From assembly GCF_003852235.1 (NCBI RefSeq), contig NZ_CP027732.1:5772506-5836505 (forward strand): DNA of 64,000 nucleotides. Reading direction: 5' to 3'. Below are positions 9,411 to 19,426 of this stretch, one piece after another; positions within the stretch are counted from its first letter, which is position 1; every line of letters starts with the position of its first letter. This DNA comes from Pseudomonas sp. R4-35-07. Its GTDB lineage: Bacteria > Pseudomonadota > Gammaproteobacteria > Pseudomonadales > Pseudomonadaceae. Under the pieces are notes generated by a model. It saw only the letters and a program-made list of their open reading frames with translations. It made no database searches and was not told where the DNA came from. The position numbers and the translations under genes were made by a program.

Positions 9411-10283
9411 TTACAGGCTGATCGGTGTCGCCTCGAACCGTACGCGGGGATGGGCAATGCGATCCTGCGCCCGCACCAGTTCCAGTTCATAACTGGCGCA
9501 GGCCTGGGTCTCCAGCAGCACCTCGTGCACCGCTGCGGCGGTGAATTCGAAGGCCGCCACCAGGCTATCCCCCAGCAGCACCCGCGCCAGGAACAGCCCT
9601 GACGTCAGGTCGCCCACACCCACCGGCTGGCGCGGGAATGCCAGCAGCGGCCGACGCAAGTGCCAACTGCCATCAGCCGTCACCAGCAGCATCTCAAAGC
9701 CGTCCGGCAGCTTGCCGGGGTACTCCAGATGCTTGACCAGCACCGCCTTCGGCCCGCGCGCCAACAGGGCTTTGGCCATCGCCAGGCAATCGAACAGCGA
9801 TTGCGGTTTGCGCCCGGCAAAGCTGTCCAGCTCCAGTTGATTGGGGCACAGGAAATCCGCCATGGCCGCCGCCTCGTTCAGCAGGAAATCACTGACTTCC
9901 TGCGGCACGATGCAGCCTTTTTCAGGATGGCCCATCACCGGGTCGCACAGGTACATCGCCTTGGGATTGAGCGCCTTGATGCGCGCCACGCCGGTAAGAA
10001 TCGCACGCCCCTGATCCGCACTGCCGAGGTAGCCGGACAGCACTGCATCGCAGTTACCCAACTCGCCGATGGCTGCGATACCTTCCACCAATGCCGGAAT
10101 CTGCTGCGGCGCCAGCACTTCACCTGCCCAGTGGCCATACTGTGTGTGGTTGGAGAACTGCACTGTGTTGAGCGGCCATACATTCACCCCGACCCGCTGC
10201 ATGGGGAACACGGCGGCGCTGTTTCCGGCGTGGCCGAAAACCACATGAGACTGGATCGCAAGCAGATGGGGTGTGCGTTTCAT
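9411..10283 (-). CDS. pdxY: Pyridoxal kinase PdxY
   Basis: Ribokinase-family enzyme that phosphorylates pyridoxal with ATP in the vitamin B6 salvage pathway. At 290 residues it has the usual length. It begins [23 protein letters not shown], the conserved substrate-binding start of PdxY, and carries the LCDPVMG motif and the late [10 protein letters not shown] anion-hole motif with the catalytic Asp. I prefer the ATG at 10283 because it starts the conserved block; an upstream in-frame ATG at 10298 would add five residues. It is divergent from the DUF3301 gene. Confidence 0.95.
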   Translation of the reverse strand: MKRTPHLLAIQSHVVFGHAGNSAAVFPMQRVGVNVWPLNTVQFSNHTQYGHWAGEVLAPQQIPALVEGIAAIGELGNCDAVLSGYLGSADQGRAILTGVARIKALNPKAMYLCDPVMGHPEKGCIVPQEVSDFLLNEAAAMADFLCPNQLELDSFAGRKPQSLFDCLAMAKALLARGPKAVLVKHLEYPGKLPDGFEMLLVTADGSWHLRRPLLAFPRQPVGVGDLTSGLFLARVLLGDSLVAAFEFTAAAVHEVLLETQACASYELELVRAQDRIAHPRVRFEATPISL

Positions 10284-10400
10284 GCAGGAGATGTCCATAA
10301 AGCCGTTGAAATTCTGGCCGCGCAGTATGCGACTAAACGCAGCCTGTACGACAGACCGGCGACACAGTTAAGCTGCGCTCACTTTGTTGGAGTTCATGCA

Positions 10401-10796
10401 ATGCTGACCCTGGGAAACATGTTCGTGTTGATGCTGCTGGCGACCGGCGCCACTTGGGTCTGGCACAACCATGGCCTGCGCGAGCGCGCGTTGGAGCGGG
10501 TCAAGCAGCACTGCGCCAAGCTCGATATCGAACTGCTCGATGGCGCGGTGGCACTCAAACGCATCGGTTTCGTGAAGGATGCCAAGGGTCGGCGCCGGTT
10601 GGCACGGGTCTACAATTTCGAGTTCACCGTGACGGGCGAGGCTCGCCACAGCGGCACCATTACCCAATTTGGCGCCCACAGCGCGCAGATTGAATTGGCG
10701 CCCTACCCGTTCGAAGCCAAGGAGCCGCTGCCCAGCGCCAACGTCATCGAGCTGAGCCAGTGGCGCCAAGACCACGCAACCAAGAACCGTCAGTAA
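10401..10796 (+). CDS. DUF3301 family small membrane-anchored protein
   Basis: A 131-residue protein with one N-terminal membrane helix (about 3-22) and a soluble domain that matches the DUF3301 pattern (hydrophobic anchor, WVWHNHGLRERAL, then a beta-rich domain ending in PLPSANVIELSQWR). Function unknown. GGAG lies 5-9 bases before the ATG. Its 3' end overlaps the convergent GTPase gene by 7 bases. Confidence 0.85.
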   Translation: MLTLGNMFVLMLLATGATWVWHNHGLRERALERVKQHCAKLDIELLDGAVALKRIGFVKDAKGRRRLARVYNFEFTVTGEARHSGTITQFGAHSAQIELAPYPFEAKEPLPSANVIELSQWRQDHATKNRQ

Positions 10797-11752
10797 CGGC
10801 AGGCAGCCAGAGCGGCCTGCAATGCCGCCACGTTCTGTGGTGCACTGAAGATCAATTCGATACGTGAATCGCGGCGCCATTCGCTGGGCTGCCAGACGAG
10901 TGGACTGTTATCCACAGCGTTGGCGGACACCCACGCGTCACGGCTGTGGATAACAAGTTTGGCGCGACGCCATTGCAGACTCGTCAGCCATTGGCTCACT
11001 GGTTCCAGGTCAAATCGCTGGCTCGGATGCCAGCGCCAGCCAATGCTCCAGCCTCCTTCCTCGGCCTGGCTCAAGCAGATCGGCAACGTGGGGTCGCTCC
11101 AGATCGCCGGCATTTGCGCCAAGCCTTGGGGCACCGCGAAGTTATCCACAACCCCGCCAGCCTGGGCTTTCAAGCCAGGCAAGTGTTCCAGAGGCAACTG
11201 AGCCTGGCGCGTCCAATAGAGCGCGCTGCCAGATAACCGCTGCTCAATAGCCTGGCGTTGCGCAGCGTCCAGCGCCTCATCCTTGTTCAACACCAGCAAG
11301 CCGGCACCGGCCAGCGCCTCCTGCTGCGCTTGCGGCAAGGGTTTGCCCGCTGCCAGGGCCTGGGCGTCCAGCACCAGCACCCAGGGCTGAACCGCCAGCA
11401 CGCCTTGCCATGGCGCTTCGCCTAACTGTTTGAGCAACTGCGCCGGATGGCCCAGGCCCGACGGCTCGATAAACAGCCGATCCGGCTTGGCCTTACGCAA
11501 TAACCGACCCAGGCCTACCTGGAACGGCGCGCCATTCACACAACACAGGCAGCCACCCGCCACTTCGCCCAAGGCAATGCCATCGTCAGCTTGAGTGAGC
11601 AAGGCCGCGTCCAGGCCGATCTGCCCGAACTCGTTGATCAGCACCGCCCAGCGCTCGTTGGCCGGGCGTTGGGCAAGCAGGTGTTTGATCAGGCTCGTCT
11701 TGCCGGCGCCCAAGGGCCCGGCAATCACATGGGTGGGAATGTTCTGCAGCAT
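10790..11752 (-). CDS. COG0523/CobW-type GTPase (YjiA-like metallochaperone)
   Basis: G3E-family GTPase of 320 residues that probably moves zinc or another divalent metal to a client protein. The P-loop is GPLGAGKTS (about 12-20), the metal-binding CxCC motif of the family is CLCC (68-71), the GTP-specificity motif is NKDE, and the C-terminal CobW domain is present but short. No Zur box lies directly before it, and it begins 45 bases downstream of the DUF1826 stop in the same direction, so it probably belongs to the zigA transcript. Two exact DnaA boxes lie inside its 3' part and one in the middle. Confidence 0.88.
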   Translation of the reverse strand: MLQNIPTHVIAGPLGAGKTSLIKHLLAQRPANERWAVLINEFGQIGLDAALLTQADDGIALGEVAGGCLCCVNGAPFQVGLGRLLRKAKPDRLFIEPSGLGHPAQLLKQLGEAPWQGVLAVQPWVLVLDAQALAAGKPLPQAQQEALAGAGLLVLNKDEALDAAQRQAIEQRLSGSALYWTRQAQLPLEHLPGLKAQAGGVVDNFAVPQGLAQMPAIWSDPTLPICLSQAEEGGWSIGWRWHPSQRFDLEPVSQWLTSLQWRRAKLVIHSRDAWVSANAVDNSPLVWQPSEWRRDSRIELIFSAPQNVAALQAALAACRY

Positions 11753-11797
11753 GGGTTGGCATCATTCAGACCGTGTAGAGCGCTTGATCCTACGCGT

Positions 11798-12441
11798 TTA
11801 TGCAAGCCAATCCAGTGTGAGGATCAAGCGACGCTCATTGGCTTTCAGTGCAGGTGAGCGGTGAATGAGGCCATGGTCTTCGTTGCCATGCCATTTGGTG
11901 CCCTTGAGCAGGGCCACCTCTCCACAGAGAATTTGCTCGATGCGCTCGGTGGGCTCTGCGTCGGGCTGGCTTAATCGTCGGCGGTCCATGACGCCTTCGC
12001 GCAGCCATTGGCTGCCGACGCCAGCGTAGGTGGTGATCAGCCGCACAGGCACATGGTCGACGTGAAAACGTGGGCACATGGCCCTGTCCAGCAGGCGCAG
12101 ACGCACGCCGATGCGCCTGGCGCCCAGCAGGCAGGCGAATGCACTGACCAGCCAGGACACATCGGCGATAAAACCATCATAGCCTTCAAGATCGCGGCAA
12201 CGGGGCGCCAGCCCCTGCAGGTTCGGCGCGCTGTCTTCGCGGTCCAACTCGATAACTAGTGCTTCGGCCAGCGGCTCATCGAGCGCCACGACCAAGGCGG
12301 CGAATTCGGCGATGTGCAACGGTAATTGGCGCTGCCACAGCGCCAGGTTCACGCCGTCTTCCAGGATGTCAGCCAGCGCCAGCGGGGTTTGCCCGCGGGT
12401 TTGGCGAACCACCGGGCGCAGGGGAGTAAGCGGGGCCAACA

Positions 12442-12442
<1 letters not shown>
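11798..12442 (-). CDS. DUF1826 domain protein
   Basis: A 214-residue protein of the DUF1826 family, of unknown biochemical function. The C-terminal half holds conserved His and Cys residues (MCPRFHVDHVPVRL, KWHGNEDHGLIHRSP) arranged as in an iron/2-oxoglutarate oxygenase-like fold, which is inference only. DUF1826 genes are commonly neighbours of COG0523 GTPases in Zur regulons. Its ATG overlaps the zigA stop (TGATG), so the two are translationally coupled behind the Zur box at 13699. Confidence 0.85.
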
Positions 12443-13650
<1,208 letters not shown>

Positions 13651-13698
13651 CGGTTCGCTCTCATCAGGCTGCCCGGTCGAGCCAGGCTTTGTTTTTAT

Positions 13699-13711
13699 GT
13701 TATAGTATAAC
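13699..13711. promoter_or_regulatory. Zur box, zigA promoter
   Basis: The 13-mer GTTATAGTATAAC is a perfect palindrome except for the centre base and fits the GTTATAnTATAAC Zur consensus of gamma-proteobacteria. It lies between zigA (minus) and a small secreted protein gene (plus). It abuts the most likely ATG of the plus gene, so repression of zigA is the safest reading. Confidence 0.93.
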
Positions 13712-13712
13712 A

Positions 13713-14102
13713 ATGCAAATAAGCCAACCCTCCTTGCTCTTCGCGATTTGCGCCCTGTTATCAGCAGTGGCAGGACCTGCCTGTGCCCAACCCCCAAGCC
13801 TGCTAGCCAACTGCACCCGCAGCGCCAACCTGCTGGCCTGTGTCGACCCGCTGGGCAACGCCTATAGCGTGGCGACCGTTGGCAGCACCACGTATCTGCG
13901 CGGGTTCGAAGTGATCGGCAAACGCTACTGGGCACAAACTAACAGCCGCTATGGGCAGCTGACGTTTTTTACCGGGTTGGCATCGGACGGTGAGGCATGG
14001 GTTGGCTACACGCGGCGCGTGGGCTGGACCACCCTTAACCGGTTCTCCAGTTCGGGTGGCGCCAGCGCCAGGTTCACCTGCAGCCGAATGACCGGCTGTT
14101 AG
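13713..14102 (+). CDS. Small secreted protein of unknown function, adjacent to a Zur box
   Basis: A 129-residue protein that I do not recognise. Residues 1-25 look like a signal peptide ending PACAQ. The mature part has four Cys residues (in ANCTRS, LACVD, FTCSR and the terminal TGC), enough for two disulfides, and several aromatic glycine-rich strands ([18 protein letters not shown]). The start is doubtful: the ATG at 13713 has no ribosome site because the Zur box occupies it, a TTG at 13689 would read through the box, and a TTG at 13734 would shorten the signal. It converges on the amidase gene with a 4-base overlap. Confidence 0.6.
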   Translation: MQISQPSLLFAICALLSAVAGPACAQPPSLLANCTRSANLLACVDPLGNAYSVATVGSTTYLRGFEVIGKRYWAQTNSRYGQLTFFTGLASDGEAWVGYTRRVGWTTLNRFSSSGGASARFTCSRMTGC

Positions 14103-15310
14103 ACCTGGTTGTTCTTCTGCTCCTGCACCCAGGCCATGTAGCTGTTCATTGGAGGGTTCTTCTCGAAGTATGTTTTCAGCCCGTTGAACAAGCCGTCCGC
14201 CACTGCCTGTTGATGGCGCGCCGTCACCAGCCGCTGGGCGTCCTGGGTGTTGGAGATAAACCCGGTCTCGACCAGGATCGACGGCACGTCGGGCGATTTG
14301 AGCACCGCGAAGCCAGCCTGCTCCACACGCTTCTGATGCAAGCTGGTGATGTTTTGCAGGCTGCCCAACACCGCGCTGCCCAGTTGCAGGCTGGAGGCGA
14401 TGGTGGCGTTCATCGACATGTCGAGAATCACGCCCGCGAGCATCGGGTCCTTGTCCTTCAGGTTGAGTAACGTCGTGGCGCCCAGCAGATCCGCGCCGTT
14501 TTCGCGCTGTGCCATGAAACGCGCGGTTGCCGAGGTGGCACCGCCCTCGGACAACGCATACACCGAGGCCCCCGATGCGGTGAGCCTGGGTGCCGCGTCG
14601 GCATGCACCGAGATGAACATATCGGCTTTGTGCTGGCGGGCGATGTCCACGCGCTTGCGTAAAGGCACGAAAAAGTCATCGTTGCGCACCAGCTTTACAT
14701 CGAAACCCTTTTCGCGTTTCAAGCGTTTAGCCAGCAACTGGGCAATCGACAACACCACGTCTTTTTCCCGCTGGCCTTTGGAGCCGATGGCGCCGGGGTC
14801 TTTGCCGCCATGGCCAGGGTCGACCACCACGATGATGTCGCGCCTGGGATGAGCTTTATCCACCGGCGCGATCAATGGCGCAGGCTCAGCGGCGATTTGA
14901 CGAGGCGCCGAGGTGGCGCGAGTCAGGTCGAGTACCAGGCGATGACCCTGACCTTCCTGGGGCGGCAATAAAAAACTGTTGAGCTGCATCGGTGCGGCCA
15001 GGTCCAGTACGATGCGGGTGTCGGCCTTGCCAAAATGCCCGGAGCGAATCGAGGTAATTCCGCTGTTCTTCAGCATCAACTGGGAGAAGTCTCCACTGAG
15101 CCCGGCGCCGCTCAGGTCAATGATCACGCGATCCGGGGCGGCCAGGGAAAACGTCTTGTATTGCACCGGCCCGCTGAGGTCGAACACCAGCCGCAGCTTA
15201 TCCTCCGAACGCCACAGGCGCGCATTGCGGATTTGCGTGGCGCAGGCCCCCGGCGGCAAGGCGAACAAGGGGCTGACCAGCAGCAGGTTGAGGAGCTGAC
15301 GTCTGTGCAT
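14099..15310 (-). CDS. Zur-linked N-acetylmuramoyl-L-alanine amidase (AmiC-like)
   Basis: Periplasmic zinc amidase of 403 residues that cuts the peptide stem from peptidoglycan during cell separation. It has an N-terminal twin-arginine signal (MHRRQLLNLLL), an AMIN domain (about 30-130) and an Amidase_3 domain (about 165-390) with zinc ligands in DPGHGG, QREKD and SVHAD and the catalytic Glu in ILVETGF. There is no LysM domain. The start at 15310 places the twin Arg at the N-terminus; an upstream TTG at 15346 is less likely. It shares a spacer and Zur box with folE2, suggesting a back-up amidase made when zinc is short. Confidence 0.9.
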   Translation of the reverse strand: MHRRQLLNLLLVSPLFALPPGACATQIRNARLWRSEDKLRLVFDLSGPVQYKTFSLAAPDRVIIDLSGAGLSGDFSQLMLKNSGITSIRSGHFGKADTRIVLDLAAPMQLNSFLLPPQEGQGHRLVLDLTRATSAPRQIAAEPAPLIAPVDKAHPRRDIIVVVDPGHGGKDPGAIGSKGQREKDVVLSIAQLLAKRLKREKGFDVKLVRNDDFFVPLRKRVDIARQHKADMFISVHADAAPRLTASGASVYALSEGGATSATARFMAQRENGADLLGATTLLNLKDKDPMLAGVILDMSMNATIASSLQLGSAVLGSLQNITSLHQKRVEQAGFAVLKSPDVPSILVETGFISNTQDAQRLVTARHQQAVADGLFNGLKTYFEKNPPMNSYMAWVQEQKNNQV

Positions 15311-15393
15311 GACCAATACCGCAAATAAAGGAGCGTCCCTGCTCAACGTGGCTGAAGAAAGGCTGGAGCAGAAATTTCATCGTCGAGGTAATT

Positions 15394-15406
15394 GTTATAC
15401 TATAAC
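15394..15406. promoter_or_regulatory. Zur box between amidase and folE2
   Basis: GTTATACTATAAC, again a perfect 6-1-6 palindrome matching the Zur consensus. It lies 33 bases before the folE2 ATG and 84 bases before the amidase ATG, so it can control both divergent transcripts. Confidence 0.94.
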
Positions 15407-15438
15407 ATGTCGAATCATTTCCAACGATGGACCTGCTT

Positions 15439-16329
15439 ATGAATGCGCTGACTCTGCCGGATATCGCCACGCAGGCTTCACGCCAAGCCTTGCCACTCGA
15501 CTGGGTGGGCATGTGCGGCATCGCCTTGCCGGTTCTGCTCGAGGGCCAACGTCTGCCTGCCACCGCCGATGCAGGGGTGAGCCTGGACGATGGCTTGGCC
15601 CGTGGTATTCATATGTCACGCCTGTACCTGGCGCTGCAGGTGTTCGACCAGCAACCGCTTACGCCTGCACTTCTGCGTAATGTACTGCAGCGCTTTCTCG
15701 ACACACATGAAGATTTATCTAACAACGCCTACCTGCGGATCCACACCCATTTACTGTTGAAACGCCCCGCCCTGGTCAGCCCATTGGACGGTTGGAAGCG
15801 CTACCCGGTAAGCATCGAGGCACGTCTGGAAAACCAGATGTTCCACGTGGAACTAAAAATTGACGTTGCTTATTCCTCGACCTGCCCGTGTTCCGCTGCC
15901 CTTGCCAGGCAATTGATTCAGCAGCAATTTCTCGAAGATTTCGCCAACACGCCATTGCGGCATGCAGACGTGTTGACCTGGCTCGGCAGCACCAATGGCA
16001 TCGTTGCCACGCCCCACAGTCAGCGCAGCAGCGCACAGTTGCATGTGCAACTGCAAGGCGACCAATTGTCCGTCATCGATTTGATCAACGCTGCCGAAGC
16101 CGCGCTCGGCACCGCTGTGCAAACCGCAGTGAAGCGTGCCGACGAACAAGCCTTCGCGCTGGCCAACGGGCAGAACCTGATGTTCTGCGAAGACGCCGCC
16201 CGCCGCCTGAACCTCGCCTTGAAACGCTCGGATGCGGTCAAAGCCTTCCACCTCAAAGTGATCCACGCTGAAAGCCTGCACGCGCACGATGCCGTGGCTG
16301 AAAGCCGTTGGACGAGACCCTCCCCATGA
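15439..16329 (+). CDS. folE2: GTP cyclohydrolase I type 2 (FolE2), zinc-independent
   Basis: Catalyses GTP to 7,8-dihydroneopterin triphosphate, the first step of folate synthesis, in place of zinc-dependent FolE. It is a T-fold enzyme of 296 residues. The conserved Cys lies in SSTCPCSAALARQL (about 150-165), and the C-terminal SLHAHDAVAES motif typical of FolE2 is present. The start at 15439 begins the conserved MNALTLPDIA; the in-frame ATG at 15427 has no ribosome site. The stop overlaps the ATPase start (ATGA). It heads a probable folE2-ABC importer operon behind the Zur box, and contains a parS-type site. Confidence 0.94.
   Translation: MNALTLPDIATQASRQALPLDWVGMCGIALPVLLEGQRLPATADAGVSLDDGLARGIHMSRLYLALQVFDQQPLTPALLRNVLQRFLDTHEDLSNNAYLRIHTHLLLKRPALVSPLDGWKRYPVSIEARLENQMFHVELKIDVAYSSTCPCSAALARQLIQQQFLEDFANTPLRHADVLTWLGSTNGIVATPHSQRSSAQLHVQLQGDQLSVIDLINAAEAALGTAVQTAVKRADEQAFALANGQNLMFCEDAARRLNLALKRSDAVKAFHLKVIHAESLHAHDAVAESRWTRPSP
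15839..15854. promoter_or_regulatory. parS site (ParB-binding palindrome) inside folE2
   Basis: TGTTCCACGTGGAACT contains the perfect 14-base palindrome GTTCCACGTGGAAC, the form of parS found in Pseudomonas chromosomes. It lies within folE2, about 35 kb from parAB and 48 kb from oriC, a typical location for origin-proximal ParB loading. It is the only perfect copy I found in the window. Confidence 0.88.
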
Positions 16330-16994
16330 TCATCTGCAACGCTTTGCGCTGGGGCGCCCCGAGCCAACCGCTGACCCCCGCCGTGGATTTCACCCTGGCA
16401 AAGGGCAGTCTCACTGGCGTCATCGGCCCCAATGGCTTTGGCAAAAGCAGCCTGCTCAAAGTCATCGCCGGCCTGCAAAAGCCGCTGGCGGGGACCGTCA
16501 GCGTCGCTGTTCCACGCCGTGGCGGCTTGGCGTTCCTGCCTCAGCAGCAACACCTGGACCGCCAGTTCCCCATCAGCCTGCAAGAACTGGTTGCCGCCGG
16601 ATTCTGGGGCACCCGGCTCACACCACCGCAACGCAGCGAGCGCCTGCAAACCGTGCTGGAAGACTGGTGCCTCAGCGGCCTGGAGCAACGCCCATTGATG
16701 GCGCTGTCTGGCGGCCAGCTGCAACGCGCCCTGCTCGCCCGCATGAGCCTGACCGACGCACCGGTCCTGCTGCTCGACGAACCTCACGCGGCCCTCGACG
16801 AAGAAGGCCAGGCGCTGTGCTGGAAACACATCCACGCCTGGCACGAAGCGGGCCGCACGCTGATGGTGGTCTGCCATGACCTGGCGTCGGTGCGCCACCA
16901 CACTCCGCATGTGCTGCACATCAAAAGCACCGGCTGCGCATTGGGCCCGAGCAAAGAGCTGATCCGCCCACAACCGCAATTGCAGGTGGCCTGA
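16326..16994 (+). CDS. Metal ABC transporter ATPase (ZnuC/AztA type)
   Basis: Cytosolic ATPase subunit of a zinc/manganese-class ABC importer; 222 residues. Walker A GPNGFGKS (34-41), the signature LSGGQ near 126, and Walker B VLLLDEPHAALD near 150 are intact, followed by the switch His in MVVCHDL. The start ATG overlaps the folE2 stop, and its stop overlaps the permease start (TGATG), so the three are tightly coupled. Zinc is the likely substrate because of the Zur box upstream of folE2. Confidence 0.92.
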   Translation: MIICNALRWGAPSQPLTPAVDFTLAKGSLTGVIGPNGFGKSSLLKVIAGLQKPLAGTVSVAVPRRGGLAFLPQQQHLDRQFPISLQELVAAGFWGTRLTPPQRSERLQTVLEDWCLSGLEQRPLMALSGGQLQRALLARMSLTDAPVLLLDEPHAALDEEGQALCWKHIHAWHEAGRTLMVVCHDLASVRHHTPHVLHIKSTGCALGPSKELIRPQPQLQVA

Positions 16995-17860
16995 TGCACT
17001 TTGCTGCTCACTTGTGGATGCCCTTTGTCGACTTCGTCTTCATGCGCCGCGCGCTGATCGGCGGCCTGGTACTCGCCTGCAGCACGGCGCCGCTGGGCGT
17101 GTTTCTGATCCTGCGGCGCATGAGCCTGATCGGTGACGCCGTGGCCCACGGCATTCTGCCCGGTGCCGCCCTGGGCTTCTGGTTCGCCGGGTTGAGCCTG
17201 CCGGCACTGACTATCGGCGGCCTCGGTGCGGGCCTGAGCATGGCCGGGCTATCCGCCTGGATCACCCGCCGCACCGGCCTGCGTGAAGACGCCAGCCTTG
17301 CCGCCATCTACCCTATCTCCCTCGCTGCCGGCGTGCTGATCCTGGGCATCGCCGGCAAGCGCCTGGACCTTTTGCACCTGCTGTTCGGCTCGGCCCTGGC
17401 CGTGGATGAGACCACCCTCACCGGCATGCTCTGGGTCTGCGGCTTGAGCCTGATCGCCATGGCGCTGATCTACAAACCGCTGCTGCTCGATACGCTCGAC
17501 CCGCTGTTTCTGCAAACCGTCAGCCGCCTCGGCCCGCTCGCCCACGGGCTGTTCCTGACCCTGGTGGTGCTGAACCTGGTCATCGGTTTCCAGGCCATCG
17601 GCGCCTTGATGGTGGTGGGTTTGATGATGTTGCCGGCCATCGCTTCGCGCTTCTGGAGCCGGCGCCTGCCGGTGCTGATCGCAGTATCGGCCGTGCTGGG
17701 ATGCCTGTCGGTGTGGCTGGGATTATTGCTGTCGTTCTACTACTCACTGCCCAGCGGCCCGGCCATCGTGCTGGTGGCGGGCGCCGGGTATGCGTTGTCC
17801 GTGGTTTTCGGTCCGGTGCACGGCTTGCTGCGCCGCCCGCCCTTGCTTACATCCCAATGA
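16994..17860 (+). CDS. Metal ABC transporter permease (ZnuB/AztB type)
   Basis: Inner-membrane permease of the ABC-3 (zinc/manganese/iron) family; 288 residues with eight or nine hydrophobic helices. The early RRMSLIGDAVAHGILPG motif is the conserved cytoplasmic loop of this family. It overlaps the ATPase gene by one base and ends with an ATGA that could also start a longer form of the binding protein. Confidence 0.92.
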   Translation: MHFAAHLWMPFVDFVFMRRALIGGLVLACSTAPLGVFLILRRMSLIGDAVAHGILPGAALGFWFAGLSLPALTIGGLGAGLSMAGLSAWITRRTGLREDASLAAIYPISLAAGVLILGIAGKRLDLLHLLFGSALAVDETTLTGMLWVCGLSLIAMALIYKPLLLDTLDPLFLQTVSRLGPLAHGLFLTLVVLNLVIGFQAIGALMVVGLMMLPAIASRFWSRRLPVLIAVSAVLGCLSVWLGLLLSFYYSLPSGPAIVLVAGAGYALSVVFGPVHGLLRRPPLLTSQ

Positions 17861-17871
17861 GGTGTTTTCCG

Positions 17872-18750
17872 ATGCGCGCTCTACTTGTGCTGTTCAGTCT
17901 GCTGTTGCCCCTCTCGATGGCCCAGGCCGCCGATAAACTCCAAGTGGTCACCAGCTTCAGTATTCTCGATGACATCACCCACCAGATCGGTGGCGATCAT
18001 ATCCAGATCAGCAACATGGTCGGCCCGGACGCCGACGCCCACACCTACGAACCCACGCCGGACGACGCCAAGGCGTTGCTCAAGGCCAGACTCATCATCA
18101 AGAACGGCCTAGGCTTCGAGCCTTGGCTGGACCGCCTGGTGAGCAGCACCGAGACCAAGGCCACGGTGGTCACCGCCAGCAAAGGCGTGATCTCCCACAC
18201 CATGGACGAGGACGGCGAGACCATCCCGGACCCACACGCCTGGCACAATCTGGCCAACGCCGAGATTTACGTCAACAACATCACCAAGGCCCTGGTGATC
18301 GCCGACCCGGCCAACCAGGCGGACTACCTGCGCAACAGCCAGGCCTACCTGAAAGAAATCCACCGCGTGTTGGCCGAAGCCAAGGCCAAGTTCGGCGCAC
18401 TGCCGGCGGGTAACCGCCGTATCGTGACCTCCCATGACGCCTTCGGTTACCTGGGCCAGGCCTATGGCATCCAGTTCCTCGCGCCACAAGGTTTGTCCAC
18501 CGAGCGCGAACCATCAGCCGCCGAAGTGGCCGCGCTGATCACCCAGATTCGCCAGGACAAGGTCAAGGCCGTGTTCATGGAGAACATCAAGGACTCACGC
18601 CTGCTCAAGCAAATTGCCGACGAAAGCGGCGCGCAGATCGGCGGCACGCTGTACTCCGACGCCCTCGCCACCGAAGGCCCGGCCAGCACGTTTATCGGGC
18701 TGTTCGAATACAACCTCAATACCTTGTGCGCGGCTCTGGGCACACCATGA
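17872..18750 (+). CDS. Zinc-binding periplasmic protein of an ABC importer (ZnuA/AztC type)
   Basis: Cluster A-I metal-binding protein of 292 residues with a cleavable signal (1-19, MAQAA). The three family His ligands appear in DADAHTYEPT, PDPHAWHN and TSHDAFGY, and the acidic ligand in YSDALAT. The His-rich loop of classic ZnuA is absent, being replaced by a short acidic loop (TMDEDGETIPD), which is closer to AztC-type binders. The start at 17872 has GAGG 13 bases before; an ATG at 17857 overlapping the permease stop would add five residues. It is the last gene of the folE2 transcript, and convergent with DUF3617. Confidence 0.92.
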   Translation: MRALLVLFSLLLPLSMAQAADKLQVVTSFSILDDITHQIGGDHIQISNMVGPDADAHTYEPTPDDAKALLKARLIIKNGLGFEPWLDRLVSSTETKATVVTASKGVISHTMDEDGETIPDPHAWHNLANAEIYVNNITKALVIADPANQADYLRNSQAYLKEIHRVLAEAKAKFGALPAGNRRIVTSHDAFGYLGQAYGIQFLAPQGLSTEREPSAAEVAALITQIRQDKVKAVFMENIKDSRLLKQIADESGAQIGGTLYSDALATEGPASTFIGLFEYNLNTLCAALGTP

Positions 18751-18774
18751 TTCGCAATGCCTGATGGTTCTGCG

Positions 18775-19296
18775 TCAAGCGCGAGGTTTGACGGTACCGC
18801 AATCGTTGCCCAGCCATTGCGCGTGAGTGTCCAGGCTGCCCTTTTGCTGGATGCCGGTGGCATTGAAGGTGCCGTTGACGGTGGTGGTGAATTCTTTCTG
18901 GCTCTGGAAAGTCGCCACGCCTACGCCTTGGGCTTTCGGGCAACTGAAGCGGAATTTCCATTGGTTGCCGGTCTTGTCGGTCACTTGCTGTTTGCAACCC
19001 GATTGCGGGTCCGTCAGGGGGATGGAGTCGGACGCGACCTGAGCCGGCGTCAGGCACACCTGCACGCCTTTACCGGCCATGGTGATGCCCTGTTTTTCCA
19101 GCATGGCGCGCTGTTCGGGGGTCATCTGTTGCTTGAGTTGACCGAGAATCAGGGACAGGTCCGGCAGGTCCTGGTTGTCGACTTTCATATTGCTGGTCGT
19201 CAATTCCCACAAGCCCGGCGCCAACATCTGTGCCTGTGCTGCCACCGGCAGCGACAAACCAACAACCATGGATAAACAGAGCAGACGAGCATTCAT
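18775..19296 (-). CDS. DUF3617 periplasmic protein
   Basis: A 173-residue exported protein of the DUF3617 family, of unknown function. It has a signal peptide (1-22, VAAQAQ), then the family pattern PGLWELTTSNMK, a helix with LGQLKQQMTPEQRAMLEKQGI, and the paired-Cys segments VCLTPAQVA, GCKQQV and FSCP, plus a last DCGTVKPR. The four or five Cys suggest disulfides. AGGAG lies 10 bases before the ATG. It is monocistronic and convergent with the zinc-binding protein gene. Confidence 0.87.
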   Translation of the reverse strand: MNARLLCLSMVVGLSLPVAAQAQMLAPGLWELTTSNMKVDNQDLPDLSLILGQLKQQMTPEQRAMLEKQGITMAGKGVQVCLTPAQVASDSIPLTDPQSGCKQQVTDKTGNQWKFRFSCPKAQGVGVATFQSQKEFTTTVNGTFNATGIQQKGSLDTHAQWLGNDCGTVKPRA

Positions 19297-19426
19297 CGGG
19301 TAACTCCTGGGCAATTGTGGGCGTTAGACGCCGCAAAGGTGCCAGTGTTGCACGGCAAATAAAATAGCGACATTCACTGTGGAACATGGTCTGTTACGCA
19401 TTGGACTGCCCGGAGTAATGTCGTTC

